64,000 nt of DNA, taken from assembly GCF_001907675.1 (NCBI RefSeq), contig NZ_MPNT01000007.1, forward strand, positions 1-64,000. The letters run 5' to 3'. The position numbers were made by a program, and so were the translations under genes. Position 1 is the first letter of the stretch. Every line of letters starts with the position of its first letter. This DNA is from Mycobacterium paraffinicum. Its GTDB lineage: Bacteria; Actinomycetota; Actinomycetes; Mycobacteriales; Mycobacteriaceae. The notes beneath the pieces are model-generated. The model saw only the letters and a list, made by a program, of their open reading frames with translations. It was not told the origin of the DNA and searched no databases. This document shows, one piece after another, positions 38,874 to 47,394 of the stretch.

Positions 38874-40037
38874 CTACTTGGCGTCGACTTCGTCCTGATA
38901 CTTCTTGGTCATGTGCGCGACCGCATCCAGCTGAGATTGCGCGAGGCTCTCGCGGGCCTGTCCGGCCCGGGCGGCGGCGTCCAACGTCGGCTGCGCCTGG
39001 CCCTGGAAATGCGGCATCACTTCGGCGGCGAACAGTTCGGCGGACCGCCGGGTGGCGGCCGGGTTCGCCCACTCGTGGCCCATCTGCAGCATGCAGCCGA
39101 ACCCGCCGGATTGATCCCATAGCCGCTGCACCTGTTCCCGTGCCCGCTCCGGCGTGCCGATCACACCCGCGCCGTTGTCGTTGATGACGTCGATCATCTC
39201 GTCGAGCTGCTCGCCGGGCATCGTCATCTGCGGGAACGCGGCCACCTTCTGGAAGTACCGGAACCATGGCTCGATGCCGAACTTCACCTCTTCGCGCGCC
39301 TGCTTCTCCGTTTCGGCGAGATGGAACAGGCCGACCAGGCTCCAGTTCTTGCGGTCGACCTGCGTGCCGAAGGCCGCCGCCCGCTCCTCGACGATGCCCC
39401 AGTGATAGGACAGCGCGTTGAAACCCTCGACGGTCAGCGTCGCGCCGATGGACAGCAGGCCGATGCCATGCTTGCCGGCCAGCCGCGCGCCTGTCGGCGA
39501 CGCGACCGCGGCCACCGACAGCGGGATCCCGCCGTCGGAATAGGGGGCGAGCTGCAACCTGGCGTCGAACAGCTGGTGCGTGGCCGTCTTGGCGCTCACG
39601 GTTTCGCCCGCGAGCAAGCGGGCGACGATATCCAGGTTCGTCTCGAGCAGCTCACGGGTGTCGGTCGGAGTGAGCCCGATCATCGACGAATCGCTGGGCA
39701 GGGAGCCGGGCCCCACACCGCCGATGATCCTGCCGTGGGTGAGGTGATCCAGCAGCATCAGCCGGTCGGCGACCCAGAGCGGGTTGTGGTACGAGAGCGA
39801 AATGACGCCTGTGCCAAAGCGAATGCGCTTGGCGCGCTCGGCCGCCGCGGCGATGAAGATCTCCGGCGAACTGATGATCTCGCTGCCCGCCGAATGGTGT
39901 TCGCCCAGCCACACCTCGTCGAAGCCAAGGGCGTCGAGGTGCTCGATGAAGGACAGGTCGCGCTGCAGCGCGAGCGTGGGGTTCGTGCCCGCCCGATGAA
40001 ACGGCGCGATGAAGTATCCAAACCTGAGTTTCGTCAT
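38874..40037 (-). CDS. LLM-class (luciferase-like) flavin-dependent monooxygenase
   Basis: Bacterial-luciferase-fold oxidoreductase using FMNH2 or F420. Typical elements are MTKLRFGYFIAPFHRAGTNP, FDEVWLGEHHSAGSEIISSPEIFIAAAAERAKRIRFGTGVISL, DHLTHGRIIGGVGPGSL and GTPERAREQVQRL. The GVISLSYHNP region resembles limonene 1,2-monooxygenase-like members. At 387 aa it is full length. AAGGGGA lies about 7 nt before ATG 40037. The long 3' helix (AAARAGQARESLAQSQLDAV) is unusual but not damaging. Confidence 0.92.
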   Translation of the reverse strand: MTKLRFGYFIAPFHRAGTNPTLALQRDLSFIEHLDALGFDEVWLGEHHSAGSEIISSPEIFIAAAAERAKRIRFGTGVISLSYHNPLWVADRLMLLDHLTHGRIIGGVGPGSLPSDSSMIGLTPTDTRELLETNLDIVARLLAGETVSAKTATHQLFDARLQLAPYSDGGIPLSVAAVASPTGARLAGKHGIGLLSIGATLTVEGFNALSYHWGIVEERAAAFGTQVDRKNWSLVGLFHLAETEKQAREEVKFGIEPWFRYFQKVAAFPQMTMPGEQLDEMIDVINDNGAGVIGTPERAREQVQRLWDQSGGFGCMLQMGHEWANPAATRRSAELFAAEVMPHFQGQAQPTLDAAARAGQARESLAQSQLDAVAHMTKKYQDEVDAK

Positions 40038-40136
40038 CGAGATCCCCTTGCAGCCGAGTTGGCCAGAACCATAACTCGAATGCGGTGTCCGGCCTAGGCC
40101 GTTACGCCAGAACGCTCGGTGTGCGAGAAGTTTTCA

Positions 40137-40169
40137 GCCGGCGGGGCCGGGGATACCAGCCCCGCCGAC
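40137..40169 (-). terminator. Hairpin terminator after the Gly-rich lipoprotein gene
   Basis: GCCGGCGGGGC (40137-40147) and GCCCCGCCGAC (40159-40169) pair with one mismatch around an 11-nt loop, 50 bp beyond the stop codon. There is no clear T tract. Confidence 0.55.
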
Positions 40170-40218
40170 TAGGGAGCAAGTCTGTGTTGTGGTGCGTTGG
40201 CGCCGTTTCGGCGAGATG

Positions 40219-40617
40219 TCAGTAGCCGCCGCAGACGTTGCCGACGCAACCTCCCCCGCCACCCGGGCCGCCGCCACCACCCCCGACACCGGGGATGCTG
40301 CCGCCACCGCCGCCCGGGCCGCCGCCACCCGTGGGGCCGCCGGGCACGCTGCCGCCACCGCCGCCGGGTCCTCCACCGCCGGTGGGGCCGCCGGGGACGC
40401 TGCCGCCACCGCCGCCGGGCCCTCCGCCGCCCGTGGGGCCGCCCGTGGTGCCGCCGCCTCCGCCGGGCGTGGACGGGGCCACGCTGGACGACGGCGTGGT
40501 CGTCGGCGTGGTGGTGCTGCTGTTCGGTCCCTTGTTGCCGCCCCCGCATCCGACGGCGAGCACGAGCATGGCCGCACCGCCGAAGAGCGCGACCGAGTTT
40601 CTGGCTGCAGATCTCAT
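40219..40617 (-). CDS. Gly/Pro-rich repeat lipoprotein
   Basis: A 132-residue exported protein. The N-terminus MRSAARNSVALFGGAAMLVLAVGC is a lipoprotein-like signal with Cys24 (the -3 position is Ala, so the lipobox is imperfect). A Ser/Thr/Pro stretch (about 33-51) is followed by three 17-residue repeats of the form GGPTGGGGPGGGGGSVP (residues 59-109) and a short Cys-containing tail (GGGCVGNVCGGY). The coding strand is extremely G-rich. Function unknown; surface-exposed flexible polymer-like region. Confidence 0.75.
   Translation of the reverse strand: MRSAARNSVALFGGAAMLVLAVGCGGGNKGPNSSTTTPTTTPSSSVAPSTPGGGGGTTGGPTGGGGPGGGGGSVPGGPTGGGGPGGGGGSVPGGPTGGGGPGGGGGSIPGVGGGGGGPGGGGGCVGNVCGGY
40291..40443. 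repeat. Three tandem 51-bp coding repeats
   Basis: Three copies of a 51-bp unit encode the 17-residue Gly-rich motif of the lipoprotein gene (40219-40617). The copies differ at a few positions, mostly synonymous. It could vary in copy number between strains. Confidence 0.8.
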
Positions 40618-40732
40618 CTCGAAGTTCCCCAATCCCCACTTGCACCAGGTGCAACTGGTCCACTTGGCATTACCCCGGTGCGCGCCCGGGCAAACGGGAT
40701 GCGCCACAGGGGCTTCGAGGCCCAGAAAGGCG

Positions 40733-40759
40733 GATGGCCCATCACCGGGATGGGCCATC
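40733..40759 (-). terminator. Hairpin after the 63-aa exported peptide gene
   Basis: GATGGCCCAT (40733-40742) and ATGGGCCATC (40750-40759) form a perfect 10-bp stem with a 7-nt loop, 15 bp past the stop of the minus-strand peptide gene. The same GATGGCCCATC core recurs at 41185. Confidence 0.6.
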
Positions 40760-40774
40760 GGGAAAACGCTTCGA

Positions 40775-40966
40775 CTAGCAGTCGAGACCGGACACGCAGC
40801 CGGCCAGGGTGGCCGGGTGGCCGCCGGACGCAACCGAAGGTGCCGACGTGATGGCGGACGGCGAGTGTGTCGCCGCGGCGCCGGTCGGGCTGACGCCCAA
40901 TCCGCCGAATCCGACCGCCAAGGCCACCGCGGCCATTCCGCCGAACACCGCAACCGCCGTCCTCAT
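40775..40966 (-). CDS. Small exported peptide, conserved hypothetical
   Basis: A 63-residue protein: MRTAVAVFGGMAAVALAVGFGG is a signal or membrane segment, then a Ser/Thr/Pro/Ala stretch and the C-terminus AGCVSGLDC with two Cys. Its N-terminus resembles that of the Gly-rich lipoprotein next door (MRSAARNSVALFGGAAMLVLAVG), so the pair may be diverged duplicates. ATG 40966 is chosen to put the signal peptide first; an in-frame start at 41050 adds a charged leader. Function unknown. Confidence 0.62.
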   Translation of the reverse strand: MRTAVAVFGGMAAVALAVGFGGLGVSPTGAAATHSPSAITSAPSVASGGHPATLAGCVSGLDC

Positions 40967-41181
40967 TTGCGCCCTAATCGGCCGATCCTTTCTCTCGTAG
41001 CGCGTCGGGAGGTGGCGCGCGTCCATAAGGCAAATTCTACACCTGTGCAACTGTTGCTACAAGATAGTGTTGGGGTCGCCAGACGGCGACCGAGGGCGCG
41101 CCGAGCCGGCGGCAATGGACTAAGGCAAAACGAGTGGGCGCGAAGCGGGGGTCGCGGTGGGCGGCCGGGGCGCCTTAGGAG

Positions 41182-41214
41182 CCGATGGCCCATCTCGGGC
41201 TAATGGACCATCGG
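41182..41214. repeat. 12-bp inverted repeat sharing the GATGGCCCATC core
   Basis: CCGATGGCCCAT (41182-41193) and ATGGACCATCGG (41203-41214) pair with one mismatch around a 9-nt loop. The left arm shares GATGGCCCATC with the hairpin at 40733-40759, about 450 bp away. Confidence 0.5.
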
Positions 41215-41356
41215 CGAATCAAATCGTATCCGCGGACAACTGTGGCTATGCGGGATTCTGCTGACGCCGCGGTAAGAAATTTTCTTATTCGTAAATTGGA
41301 TAGTCCATCCGCGGCACGACGCGACGTCGCTCTTCGAAGCGGTGGTGCGGGCGAAG

Positions 41357-41382
41357 CTCGAGCGAACCGGGGTTCGCTCGAG
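41357..41382 (-). terminator. aceA terminator hairpin
   Basis: CTCGAGCGAACC (41357-41368) and GGTTCGCTCGAG (41371-41382) are perfect inverted arms; allowing for a minimal loop, 11 bp can pair around CGGG. It lies 9 bp beyond the isocitrate lyase stop. Confidence 0.8.
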
Positions 41383-41391
41383 GGCCGCCCC

Positions 41392-43683
41392 TTAGTCTTC
41401 CTTGGTGATCAGCTTCCGCAGCGCCACGCGGTCGGGCTTCAGCAGTTCCTCGATGCGCGGGCGGTTCACCTCGGCGACGATGATCTCGCCGACCTCCTGA
41501 TTCACCTCGCTGAAGATGCCGTGGGACTTCATCTTCGACGTTTGATACTGGTTGTCCTCGGTCGGCGTCACGTAATAGACCGCGTCGGCCTTGAAGCGGT
41601 GCACCAGCCACAGGTGGATCAGCGTCATCAACCGCTTCTGGCGCAGCTTTTCGGCGAACGTGTTCTGGTCGCGCACCGTGAGGATGCTGCGGCCGTGCCG
41701 GTCCTTGATCGGATCGAACACGACGTTGGCCAGCTGTTCGTCCCCGCTGCCGTGGATGCCCAGCACCAGCACGTCCGAGCCGGGCCGCCGCGGCCGCAGC
41801 TGCACGCGCAGCTTCTCGCCGAGCTGGTAGTGCTCGCTCCACAGCGCCAGCCACTCCTCCAGCAGCTTCTTGGGCACCTCGGTCTGCACGAGATGCTGGT
41901 GCTGGGTCGAACCCTTGCCCATGGCCTTGGTGGTGGCCGTCCGCCCGGAGGACGCCTGCAGCGCCGCGTCGCTGCGTGGCCCGCCGACCAGCGTCTGCGG
42001 TGTGCGATAAGGCGACTCCACCAGGCGCATCTTGCGCTGCAGGCGAGCCAGCGCCAGCATGCCGTCCTGTTTGAGGGAGGCCGCGAACTCCTCGGCGGCG
42101 ACGCCGTCGATCTGGTGGCCGCCGTAGGTGATGAAGTTGAAGACGAAGCCCATCTTGCCGAGCTCCTCGGGGAAGCGCTTCATCTGCTCATCGGTCATGC
42201 CGGTGGTGTCCCAGTTGAACGATGGGGACAGGTTGTAGGCCAGCATCTGATCGGGGAACTCGGCGTGGATCGCCTCGGCAAACTGCCGGGCGTCGGCGAG
42301 ATCGGCCGTCTTGGTCTCCATCCAGAGGACGTCGGCGAACGGCGCCGCGGCCAGCGACTTGGCGATCGCGTAGGGAATGCCGCCGCGGATCTGGTAGTAG
42401 CCCTCCGGCGTCTTCGCCAACTCGCAGTCCCACGGCGGGTCGACGCCCAGCTGCTTCGCCTTCTCCCGTGCGGCGTAAAGCGACGCGCGCTGGGCGAATT
42501 GCCGCCACTCTGCCGGGCTCATGCCGACGGGCTCGTCTTCTTCACTCTCGCTGAATTCGAGCACCTCGGCGACGGCCTCGCCATAGGTCATCAGGCCGGC
42601 GTCGTCCTCCCAGGCGGCCACGAACCGCGACTCCACCTGGTCGAAGAGGTCGTCGATCGAACCCTGCCCGTCTTCGCGCCGGGCGTTGACGGCGTCGGAG
42701 ATCAAGCCCTGGATGCCCTGGCGTTCGAGCCAGGCGGTGGCCGCGGCGTACTCCGAATCCGGGAGCGCATAGAGCAGATGGCCGTTGAGTTCTTTGACGC
42801 CCAGCTCGTAGAAACGCCGGAGCATCGCCAGGAAACAGGCCTTGTACGACGGGATGTTGAGGTTGGTTGCGCCGAGCAGGAACGGCTGGTCGCGCTCGTC
42901 GGCCCGGCTGTCGATCAGGTTGGCCGCCTCGGCATCGGTGCGGGCGACGATGATGCCCGGCACCCGCATGATGTCGAGCTGGAAGCGAGCGGCGTTGAGT
43001 CGCTTGATCTGTTCGTCGGAGGGCACCAGGACCTTGCCGCCCTGGTGGCCGCATTTCTTGGTACCCGGGCGCTGGTCCTCGATGTGATAGCCGGCGACGC
43101 CCACCTCGACGAAGCGGCGGACGAGGTTGCGCACGTGCGGATCACCGCCGTGCCCGGTGTCCGCGTCGGCGATGATGAACGGGCGGTAATCGTACGCGGG
43201 GGTGCTGGCTCGCTGCGCCTCGCTCATGTTCAGCCGCTGGTACTGCTGGTTGCGGTCGGCGGTCAGCAGGGCGCGCACCAGTACCGCAGCGTCGTCGGGC
43301 ACCTGGCTGAGGGGATAGCTCGCCAGGTCCGGGCCGGGGTCCTCGGTGGTGGAGCCCTTGGCCGAGGTGGCCCAGCCGCCGAGATAGATGCCCTCGATGC
43401 CCATCCGCTTCATGGCCACGGCCTGGCCCGGCGAGTAGGGCCCGAACGTGGTGATGCTCTTTCTGGTGGCGAACAGCTCGCGTAGCCGGTCGTAGAAGGC
43501 GGCCGCCGCTTCGCGCGCCACGATGTAGTCGGTGGGGATCGTGCCGCGTTGTTCCACCACCTGGCGGGCCGTGTAAAGACGCGTGATTCCGGCGAACCGC
43601 GGGCCGTCCATGTATCGCTGCGTGGCGGCGATGTCGTCTTCGTACGAGGTCCGGACTTCAGTGTCCGAGTCAATGATGGCCAT
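41392..43683 (-). CDS. aceA: Isocitrate lyase 2 (long form)
   Basis: Glyoxylate-shunt enzyme cleaving isocitrate to glyoxylate and succinate (also methylisocitrate in mycobacteria). The catalytic loop K-K-C211-G-H is in [12 protein letters not shown]; the active-site strand [11 protein letters not shown] and the [16 protein letters not shown] and YNLSPSFNW regions are present. At 763 aa it is the ICL2 type, with the inserted helical segment and a C-terminal domain (from about residue 600). In M. tuberculosis H37Rv this gene is split into Rv1915/Rv1916; here it is uninterrupted. ATG 43683. Confidence 0.96.
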   Translation of the reverse strand: MAIIDSDTEVRTSYEDDIAATQRYMDGPRFAGITRLYTARQVVEQRGTIPTDYIVAREAAAAFYDRLRELFATRKSITTFGPYSPGQAVAMKRMGIEGIYLGGWATSAKGSTTEDPGPDLASYPLSQVPDDAAVLVRALLTADRNQQYQRLNMSEAQRASTPAYDYRPFIIADADTGHGGDPHVRNLVRRFVEVGVAGYHIEDQRPGTKKCGHQGGKVLVPSDEQIKRLNAARFQLDIMRVPGIIVARTDAEAANLIDSRADERDQPFLLGATNLNIPSYKACFLAMLRRFYELGVKELNGHLLYALPDSEYAAATAWLERQGIQGLISDAVNARREDGQGSIDDLFDQVESRFVAAWEDDAGLMTYGEAVAEVLEFSESEEDEPVGMSPAEWRQFAQRASLYAAREKAKQLGVDPPWDCELAKTPEGYYQIRGGIPYAIAKSLAAAPFADVLWMETKTADLADARQFAEAIHAEFPDQMLAYNLSPSFNWDTTGMTDEQMKRFPEELGKMGFVFNFITYGGHQIDGVAAEEFAASLKQDGMLALARLQRKMRLVESPYRTPQTLVGGPRSDAALQASSGRTATTKAMGKGSTQHQHLVQTEVPKKLLEEWLALWSEHYQLGEKLRVQLRPRRPGSDVLVLGIHGSGDEQLANVVFDPIKDRHGRSILTVRDQNTFAEKLRQKRLMTLIHLWLVHRFKADAVYYVTPTEDNQYQTSKMKSHGIFSEVNQEVGEIIVAEVNRPRIEELLKPDRVALRKLITKED

Positions 43684-44006
43684 GGCCCTACGCTCCCTGT
43701 TCGGCACGATTCCCTTGAACGTGAGTCTATCCCCGGGGGTGACGGTTGAATCAGGGGTCAAAAGACCCGTGCCAAAACTGTTGCCAATTGCCCTCCTCCG
43801 GCCCGCGCCGGCGGCTTGAGCCCGGCGGGCACACGAGACCGTTGTTATCGACGGGCGGGCGCCGAACCGGCGCGGGCAATTCGGATTGGATGGATTCCGT
43901 TGCACGGCAGCGCATTTCAAAACCATCGAGAGCGTGCCAGACCGGCCGCCCGAACGGAAATGCGAAAAACCGGCGAACTCAGCAAACAAGAGGTACGGTC
44001 AGTGCC
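43684..44006. other. 323-bp divergent intergenic region upstream of aceA
   Basis: Should contain the aceA promoter and, at 43994-43999, TACGGT as the -10 of the next gene. I could not identify a confident RamB or other regulator site. An open frame through this region on the plus strand lacks coding character before 44007. Confidence 0.45.
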
Positions 44007-44387
44007 GTGCAAACGGAATTGCGCTATGCCCGGTGGTATCTACCGCTTTCGGTTCCTGTCGGACTGGGACCCAAACGCAGCCAACTCAGGGTGGACGCCG
44101 GCACCCTGCACGTCAAGATGGGTTGGGCATTCGACGCCCAGATTCCCTTGGCGTCGATCACCCGCGCCGAGCGGGCGAACGACCGGGTCCTCACCTTGGG
44201 GGTGCACTACTCGAGTGGGCGCTGGCTCGTCAACGGGTCGGGTAAGGGCCTGGTGGCGTTGACGATTGACCCACCGGTGGACGCGAAGGCCGTGGGCCGA
44301 TCCATCTCGCTGCGCGAGTTGTGGGTCAGTGTCACCGACCCGGACGCCCTAATCGCTGCCTGCACCGGCACCGGTCCGCGCGTTTAG
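44007..44387 (+). CDS. Conserved hypothetical protein (Rv1914c-like by position)
   Basis: A 126-residue cytosolic protein, VQTELRYARWYLPLSVPVGLGPK at its start, mostly beta-strand (LRVDAGTLHVKMGWAFDAQIPLASI), without signal peptide or known motif. GTG 44007 is chosen because TACGGT lies 7 nt upstream and there is no Shine-Dalgarno site: a leaderless start. Lies between aceA and the MBL-fold gene as Rv1914c does in M. tuberculosis. Its stop overlaps the convergent MBL gene's stop by 4 nt. Confidence 0.72.
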   Translation: MQTELRYARWYLPLSVPVGLGPKRSQLRVDAGTLHVKMGWAFDAQIPLASITRAERANDRVLTLGVHYSSGRWLVNGSGKGLVALTIDPPVDAKAVGRSISLRELWVSVTDPDALIAACTGTGPRV

Positions 44388-45106
44388 GCCGGGTCGGCGC
44401 CCGCGCGTCGGGCCAGCCAATCCCGCTGGCGACGGACGAATCCGCCGTCGACGACGCGTCCGTGGCCCGGCACGTAGATGGCCTCGGCTCCGCCGATCGC
44501 GAGTACCCGATCGAGGGTCGACGGCCAGGCCGCCAAATCGGAATCGGCGTCGATATCCGGGTCGGCGGACTCCTCGACGAGATCACCGGTGAAGACGACG
44601 ACCGGGTCGCCCTCGCCGTCGGCGCCGGGCGCGATGACGACCAGGTCCGCGGTGGTGTGTCCCCGGCCCGGGTGGGTGACCGTCACGGTGCGATCGCCCA
44701 GGTCGACAACGGCGTCGTAGACACCGCGCTGTGGTGGCTTCAACGCCGCGATCGCGCGGTCGACCTCCGCGGGGTCCGCGCCATAGCTCATGGCTTCCGA
44801 ACGGAGGTGACCGGCGTCCGACAATAAATACTCGACAACCTCTGGGGCGCAAAGGATTTCGGCTTCACCAAACGTCGAAGAACCCAGGACGTGGTCGAAG
44901 TGCTGGTGCGTCAACACGACATGCGTGACCGGCCGCCCCGCCAGCCGGCGCGCGTCGGCGGCGATGGCGTCCGCGTCGACCAGCGTGGTGCCGGTGTCGA
45001 CGAGCAACGCCCCGGTGCGGCCCCCGACCAGACCGACGGTGACATCGCAGAACGCCAAGCGGCAGCGGTGAACGGTGGGCGTCAGCCGCTCCCAGGCGAA
45101 ATGCAT
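44384..45106 (-). CDS. MBL-fold metallo-hydrolase (Rv1913-like)
   Basis: Di-metal hydrolase of the metallo-beta-lactamase superfamily, 240 aa. Metal ligands H67-x-H69-x-D71-H72 (THQHFDH), a later His in TVTHPGRGHTTADLVV, Asp in VFTGDLVEE and the C-terminal VPGHGRVVDG. The fold resembles glyoxalase II/lactonase-type members; substrate unknown. ATG 45106 (MHFAWERLTP) is preceded by TATCTT at 7 nt, a leaderless pattern, preferred over GTG 45130. It is divergent from fadB5. Confidence 0.88.
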   Translation of the reverse strand: MHFAWERLTPTVHRCRLAFCDVTVGLVGGRTGALLVDTGTTLVDADAIAADARRLAGRPVTHVVLTHQHFDHVLGSSTFGEAEILCAPEVVEYLLSDAGHLRSEAMSYGADPAEVDRAIAALKPPQRGVYDAVVDLGDRTVTVTHPGRGHTTADLVVIAPGADGEGDPVVVFTGDLVEESADPDIDADSDLAAWPSTLDRVLAIGGAEAIYVPGHGRVVDGGFVRRQRDWLARRAGADPA

Positions 45107-45245
45107 AATCCGGAAGATAGTGGTAAGCACGGCCCGAGGTCAGCGCTCGTCCGGGATGGTTGACACGTCGGAAATCTCCGGCGTCGGCCTCCCCCGCCTC
45201 GCCGACGCCGTCAACCAGGCCTGAGCGGCCGGGAGGAAGCTGCAG

Positions 45246-46250
45246 ATGCGCGCAGTCGTCATCACCAAGCGCGGCGATCCATCGGTGCTGCGAGTGCAGC
45301 AGCGGCCCGATCCGCCGCCACCGGGCCCCGGGCAGCTGCGGGTCGCCGTGCGGGCCGCGGGGGTCAACTTCGCCGATCACCTCGCCCGCGTGGGCCTGTA
45401 CCCCGATGCGCCGAAACTGCCGGCGGTGGTCGGCTACGAGGTCGCCGGGACGGTCGAGGCCGTCGGCGAGGGTGTCGATGCCGGACGCGTGGGCGAACGA
45501 GTCCTGGCGGGCACCCGGTTTGGCGGTTATGCCGAGGTCGTCAACGTGGCGGCGAGCGACTCCGTGCCGCTGCCGGCCGAGATGAGCTTCGAACGGGGCG
45601 CCGCCGTCCCGGTCAACTACGCGACCGCGTGGGCCGCGCTGCACGGATACGGGTCGCTGCGCGCCGGTGAGAGGGTGCTGGTGCACGCCGCGGCGGGCGG
45701 CGTGGGCATCGCGGCGGTCCAGTTCGCGAAGGCCGCCGGGGCGGAGGTGCATGGCACCGCATCGCCCACGAAGCATCAGAAGCTGGCCGAACTGGGGGTG
45801 GATCGGGCGATCCATTACCGGCGCGACGGCTGGTGGGAGGGCCTGGAACCGTACGACGTGGTGCTCGACGCGCTGGGCGGAACTTCCTTGCGGCGGTCCT
45901 ACGCGCTGCTGCGGCCGGGCGGAAGGCTTGTGGGATACGGGGTTTCGAACCTGCAGCACGGCGAGAAACGCTCGCTGCGGGCGGCGGCCCCACACGCCCT
46001 GGCGATGCTGCGTGGGTTCAACCTGATCGACCAACTCTCGGAGTCCAAGGCCGTGATCGGCCTGAACATGCTGCGGCTGTGGGACGACCGCGGCACCCTC
46101 GAGCCGTGGATCACCCCCCTGACCAAGGCCCTCGAAGATCAGACGATCGCGCCCATCGTCCACGCGGCGGTGCCGTTCGACGAAGCGCCGGAGGCGCACC
46201 GCATCCTGGCGGCCCGCGAGAACGTCGGCAAGGTGGTCCTGGTGCCGTGA
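45246..46250 (+). CDS. fadB5: Zn-independent quinone oxidoreductase-type MDR (FadB5-like)
   Basis: Medium-chain reductase, probably NADPH:quinone or enoyl reductase-like. N-terminal MRAVVITKRGDPSVLRVQQRP, GVNFADHLARVGLYP, then the Rossmann motif VLVHAAAGGVGIAAVQFAKAAGAEVHGTAS (about residues 145-174) and LDALGGTSLRRSYALLRPGGRLVGYG. No Zn-binding Cys cluster. 334 aa, matching M. tuberculosis Rv1912c (FadB5) by position next to Rv1913. GGAGGAAG lies about 6 nt before ATG 45246. Confidence 0.9.
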   Translation: MRAVVITKRGDPSVLRVQQRPDPPPPGPGQLRVAVRAAGVNFADHLARVGLYPDAPKLPAVVGYEVAGTVEAVGEGVDAGRVGERVLAGTRFGGYAEVVNVAASDSVPLPAEMSFERGAAVPVNYATAWAALHGYGSLRAGERVLVHAAAGGVGIAAVQFAKAAGAEVHGTASPTKHQKLAELGVDRAIHYRRDGWWEGLEPYDVVLDALGGTSLRRSYALLRPGGRLVGYGVSNLQHGEKRSLRAAAPHALAMLRGFNLIDQLSESKAVIGLNMLRLWDDRGTLEPWITPLTKALEDQTIAPIVHAAVPFDEAPEAHRILAARENVGKVVLVP

Positions 46251-46285
46251 GTTTTTAGCGGCCCCGCAGTGGTTATCTATCCCCC

Positions 46286-46732
46286 ATGGCTGTCACCGAA
46301 TCCCGCGAGGTCGTCATCGAAGCGACACCGGATGAGATCATGGATGTGCTGTTCGACATCGAATCGCTGCCCGAGTGGTCGTCGGTTCATCAAAAGGTGG
46401 AGGTTCTCGAGCGGGACGATCAGGGCCACCCCACCAGGTCGAAGCAAGTGGTCAAATTGGTCGGCGTCAGCGACGAGCAAGAGTTGGCGTACACGGTTCA
46501 CGACGACGGCGTGAGCTGGACCCTGGTCAACGCCAAACAGCAGCGCGCGCAGGACGGCCGCTACACGCTGACGCCCGACGGCGACTCCACCCGGGTGAGC
46601 TTCGATCTGACCGTCGACCTGTTGATGCCGGTGCCCGGGTTCTTGATCAAGCGCGGGTCCAAGAGCCTGATGGACACCGCCACCAAGGGGCTGCGCAAGC
46701 GCGTGCTCGACGTGAAGAAGCGCGACTCCTAG
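46286..46732 (+). CDS. SRPBCC-family protein
   Basis: A 148-residue START/cyclase-fold protein: [44 protein letters not shown] at the N-terminus and a long C-terminal helix ([23 protein letters not shown]). Similar to the mycobacterial Rv0854-Rv0857 group. Ligand unknown. TATCTA about 6-10 nt upstream of ATG 46286 suggests a short or absent leader. It follows fadB5 by 35 bp on the same strand. Confidence 0.85.
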   Translation: MAVTESREVVIEATPDEIMDVLFDIESLPEWSSVHQKVEVLERDDQGHPTRSKQVVKLVGVSDEQELAYTVHDDGVSWTLVNAKQQRAQDGRYTLTPDGDSTRVSFDLTVDLLMPVPGFLIKRGSKSLMDTATKGLRKRVLDVKKRDS

Positions 46733-46782
46733 CGGCGCTGCGGCACTACCGGACGGCCGCCGCGCGGTCCACACTGTCCGTT

Positions 46783-47391
46783 ATGGAATCGACGACGCCG
46801 CGCGGCCCTCGCCGGATCGCATCGATCATCGGCGGGCTCGCGATCATCGCCGCGCTGGTCGGCTGCGGCGGCCACGGTGACACCCGGGTGACGTCGCCGT
46901 CGACGCCGAAGGTGACGACCCTGGGGCGCACGGTCGCGGCCGCGCCCGCCGGGGCGCCGTTGACCATCAGCAGCCCGGCGTTCGGCGACGGCGCCCCGAT
47001 TCCCGTGCAGTACACATGCAAAGGGGCCGACATCGCGCCGCCGCTGGCATGGTCGGCACCATTGGGGGCGGCGCTCGTGGTCGACGACCCGGACGCCGTC
47101 AACGGGCTGTACGTGCACTGGGTCGTGGTGGGCATCGCGCCGGGATCCGGCAGCACCGCCGATGGTCAGACGCCCGCCGGGGCGGCCACGCTGCCGAACA
47201 CGGCCGGGCAGGCCGCCTACAAGGGTCCGTGCCCGCCGGCGGGGACCGGCACGCACCACTATCGGTTCACCCTCTACCAGCTGCCCAACGACTACCAGCT
47301 CCCCGGTGGCCTCGCCGGCGTGCAGGCGGCGCAGACGATCGGCGGCGCCGCGACCGCCCAGGCACAGCTGACCGGAACCTTCGCGGGCTGA
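46783..47391 (+). CDS. lppC: PEBP-family (YbhB/YbcL) lipoprotein, LppC-like
   Basis: Exported lipoprotein with a phosphatidylethanolamine-binding-protein fold. The signal peptide ends in ALVGC (Cys about residue 28). The PEBP core shows [52 protein letters not shown] (the DPD-x-HW motif) and [11 protein letters not shown]. Resembles Rv1910c/Rv1911c (LppC), which lie beside fadB5 in M. tuberculosis; only one copy is present here. Role may be lipid binding or inhibition of serine enzymes. Confidence 0.85.
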   Translation: MESTTPRGPRRIASIIGGLAIIAALVGCGGHGDTRVTSPSTPKVTTLGRTVAAAPAGAPLTISSPAFGDGAPIPVQYTCKGADIAPPLAWSAPLGAALVVDDPDAVNGLYVHWVVVGIAPGSGSTADGQTPAGAATLPNTAGQAAYKGPCPPAGTGTHHYRFTLYQLPNDYQLPGGLAGVQAAQTIGGAATAQAQLTGTFAG

Positions 47392-47394
47392 GCG

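Larger units (their letters stand above)
40967..41391. other. 425-bp intergenic region with inverted repeats
   Basis: No gene is visible. It includes an inverted repeat at 41182-41214, an AT-rich patch around 41270-41310, and the aceA terminator at 41357-41382. The 63-aa peptide gene's promoter must lie near its left end. Confidence 0.5.

Noticed and set aside
40291..40443. Possible CRISPR-like tandem repeat
   Set aside because: The 51-bp units are contiguous, in frame and code for Gly-rich repeats; there are no spacers and no cas genes.
41185..43485. 766-codon plus-strand open frame opposite isocitrate lyase
   Set aside because: Antisense shadow of a well-conserved gene; no domain, signal or ribosome site.
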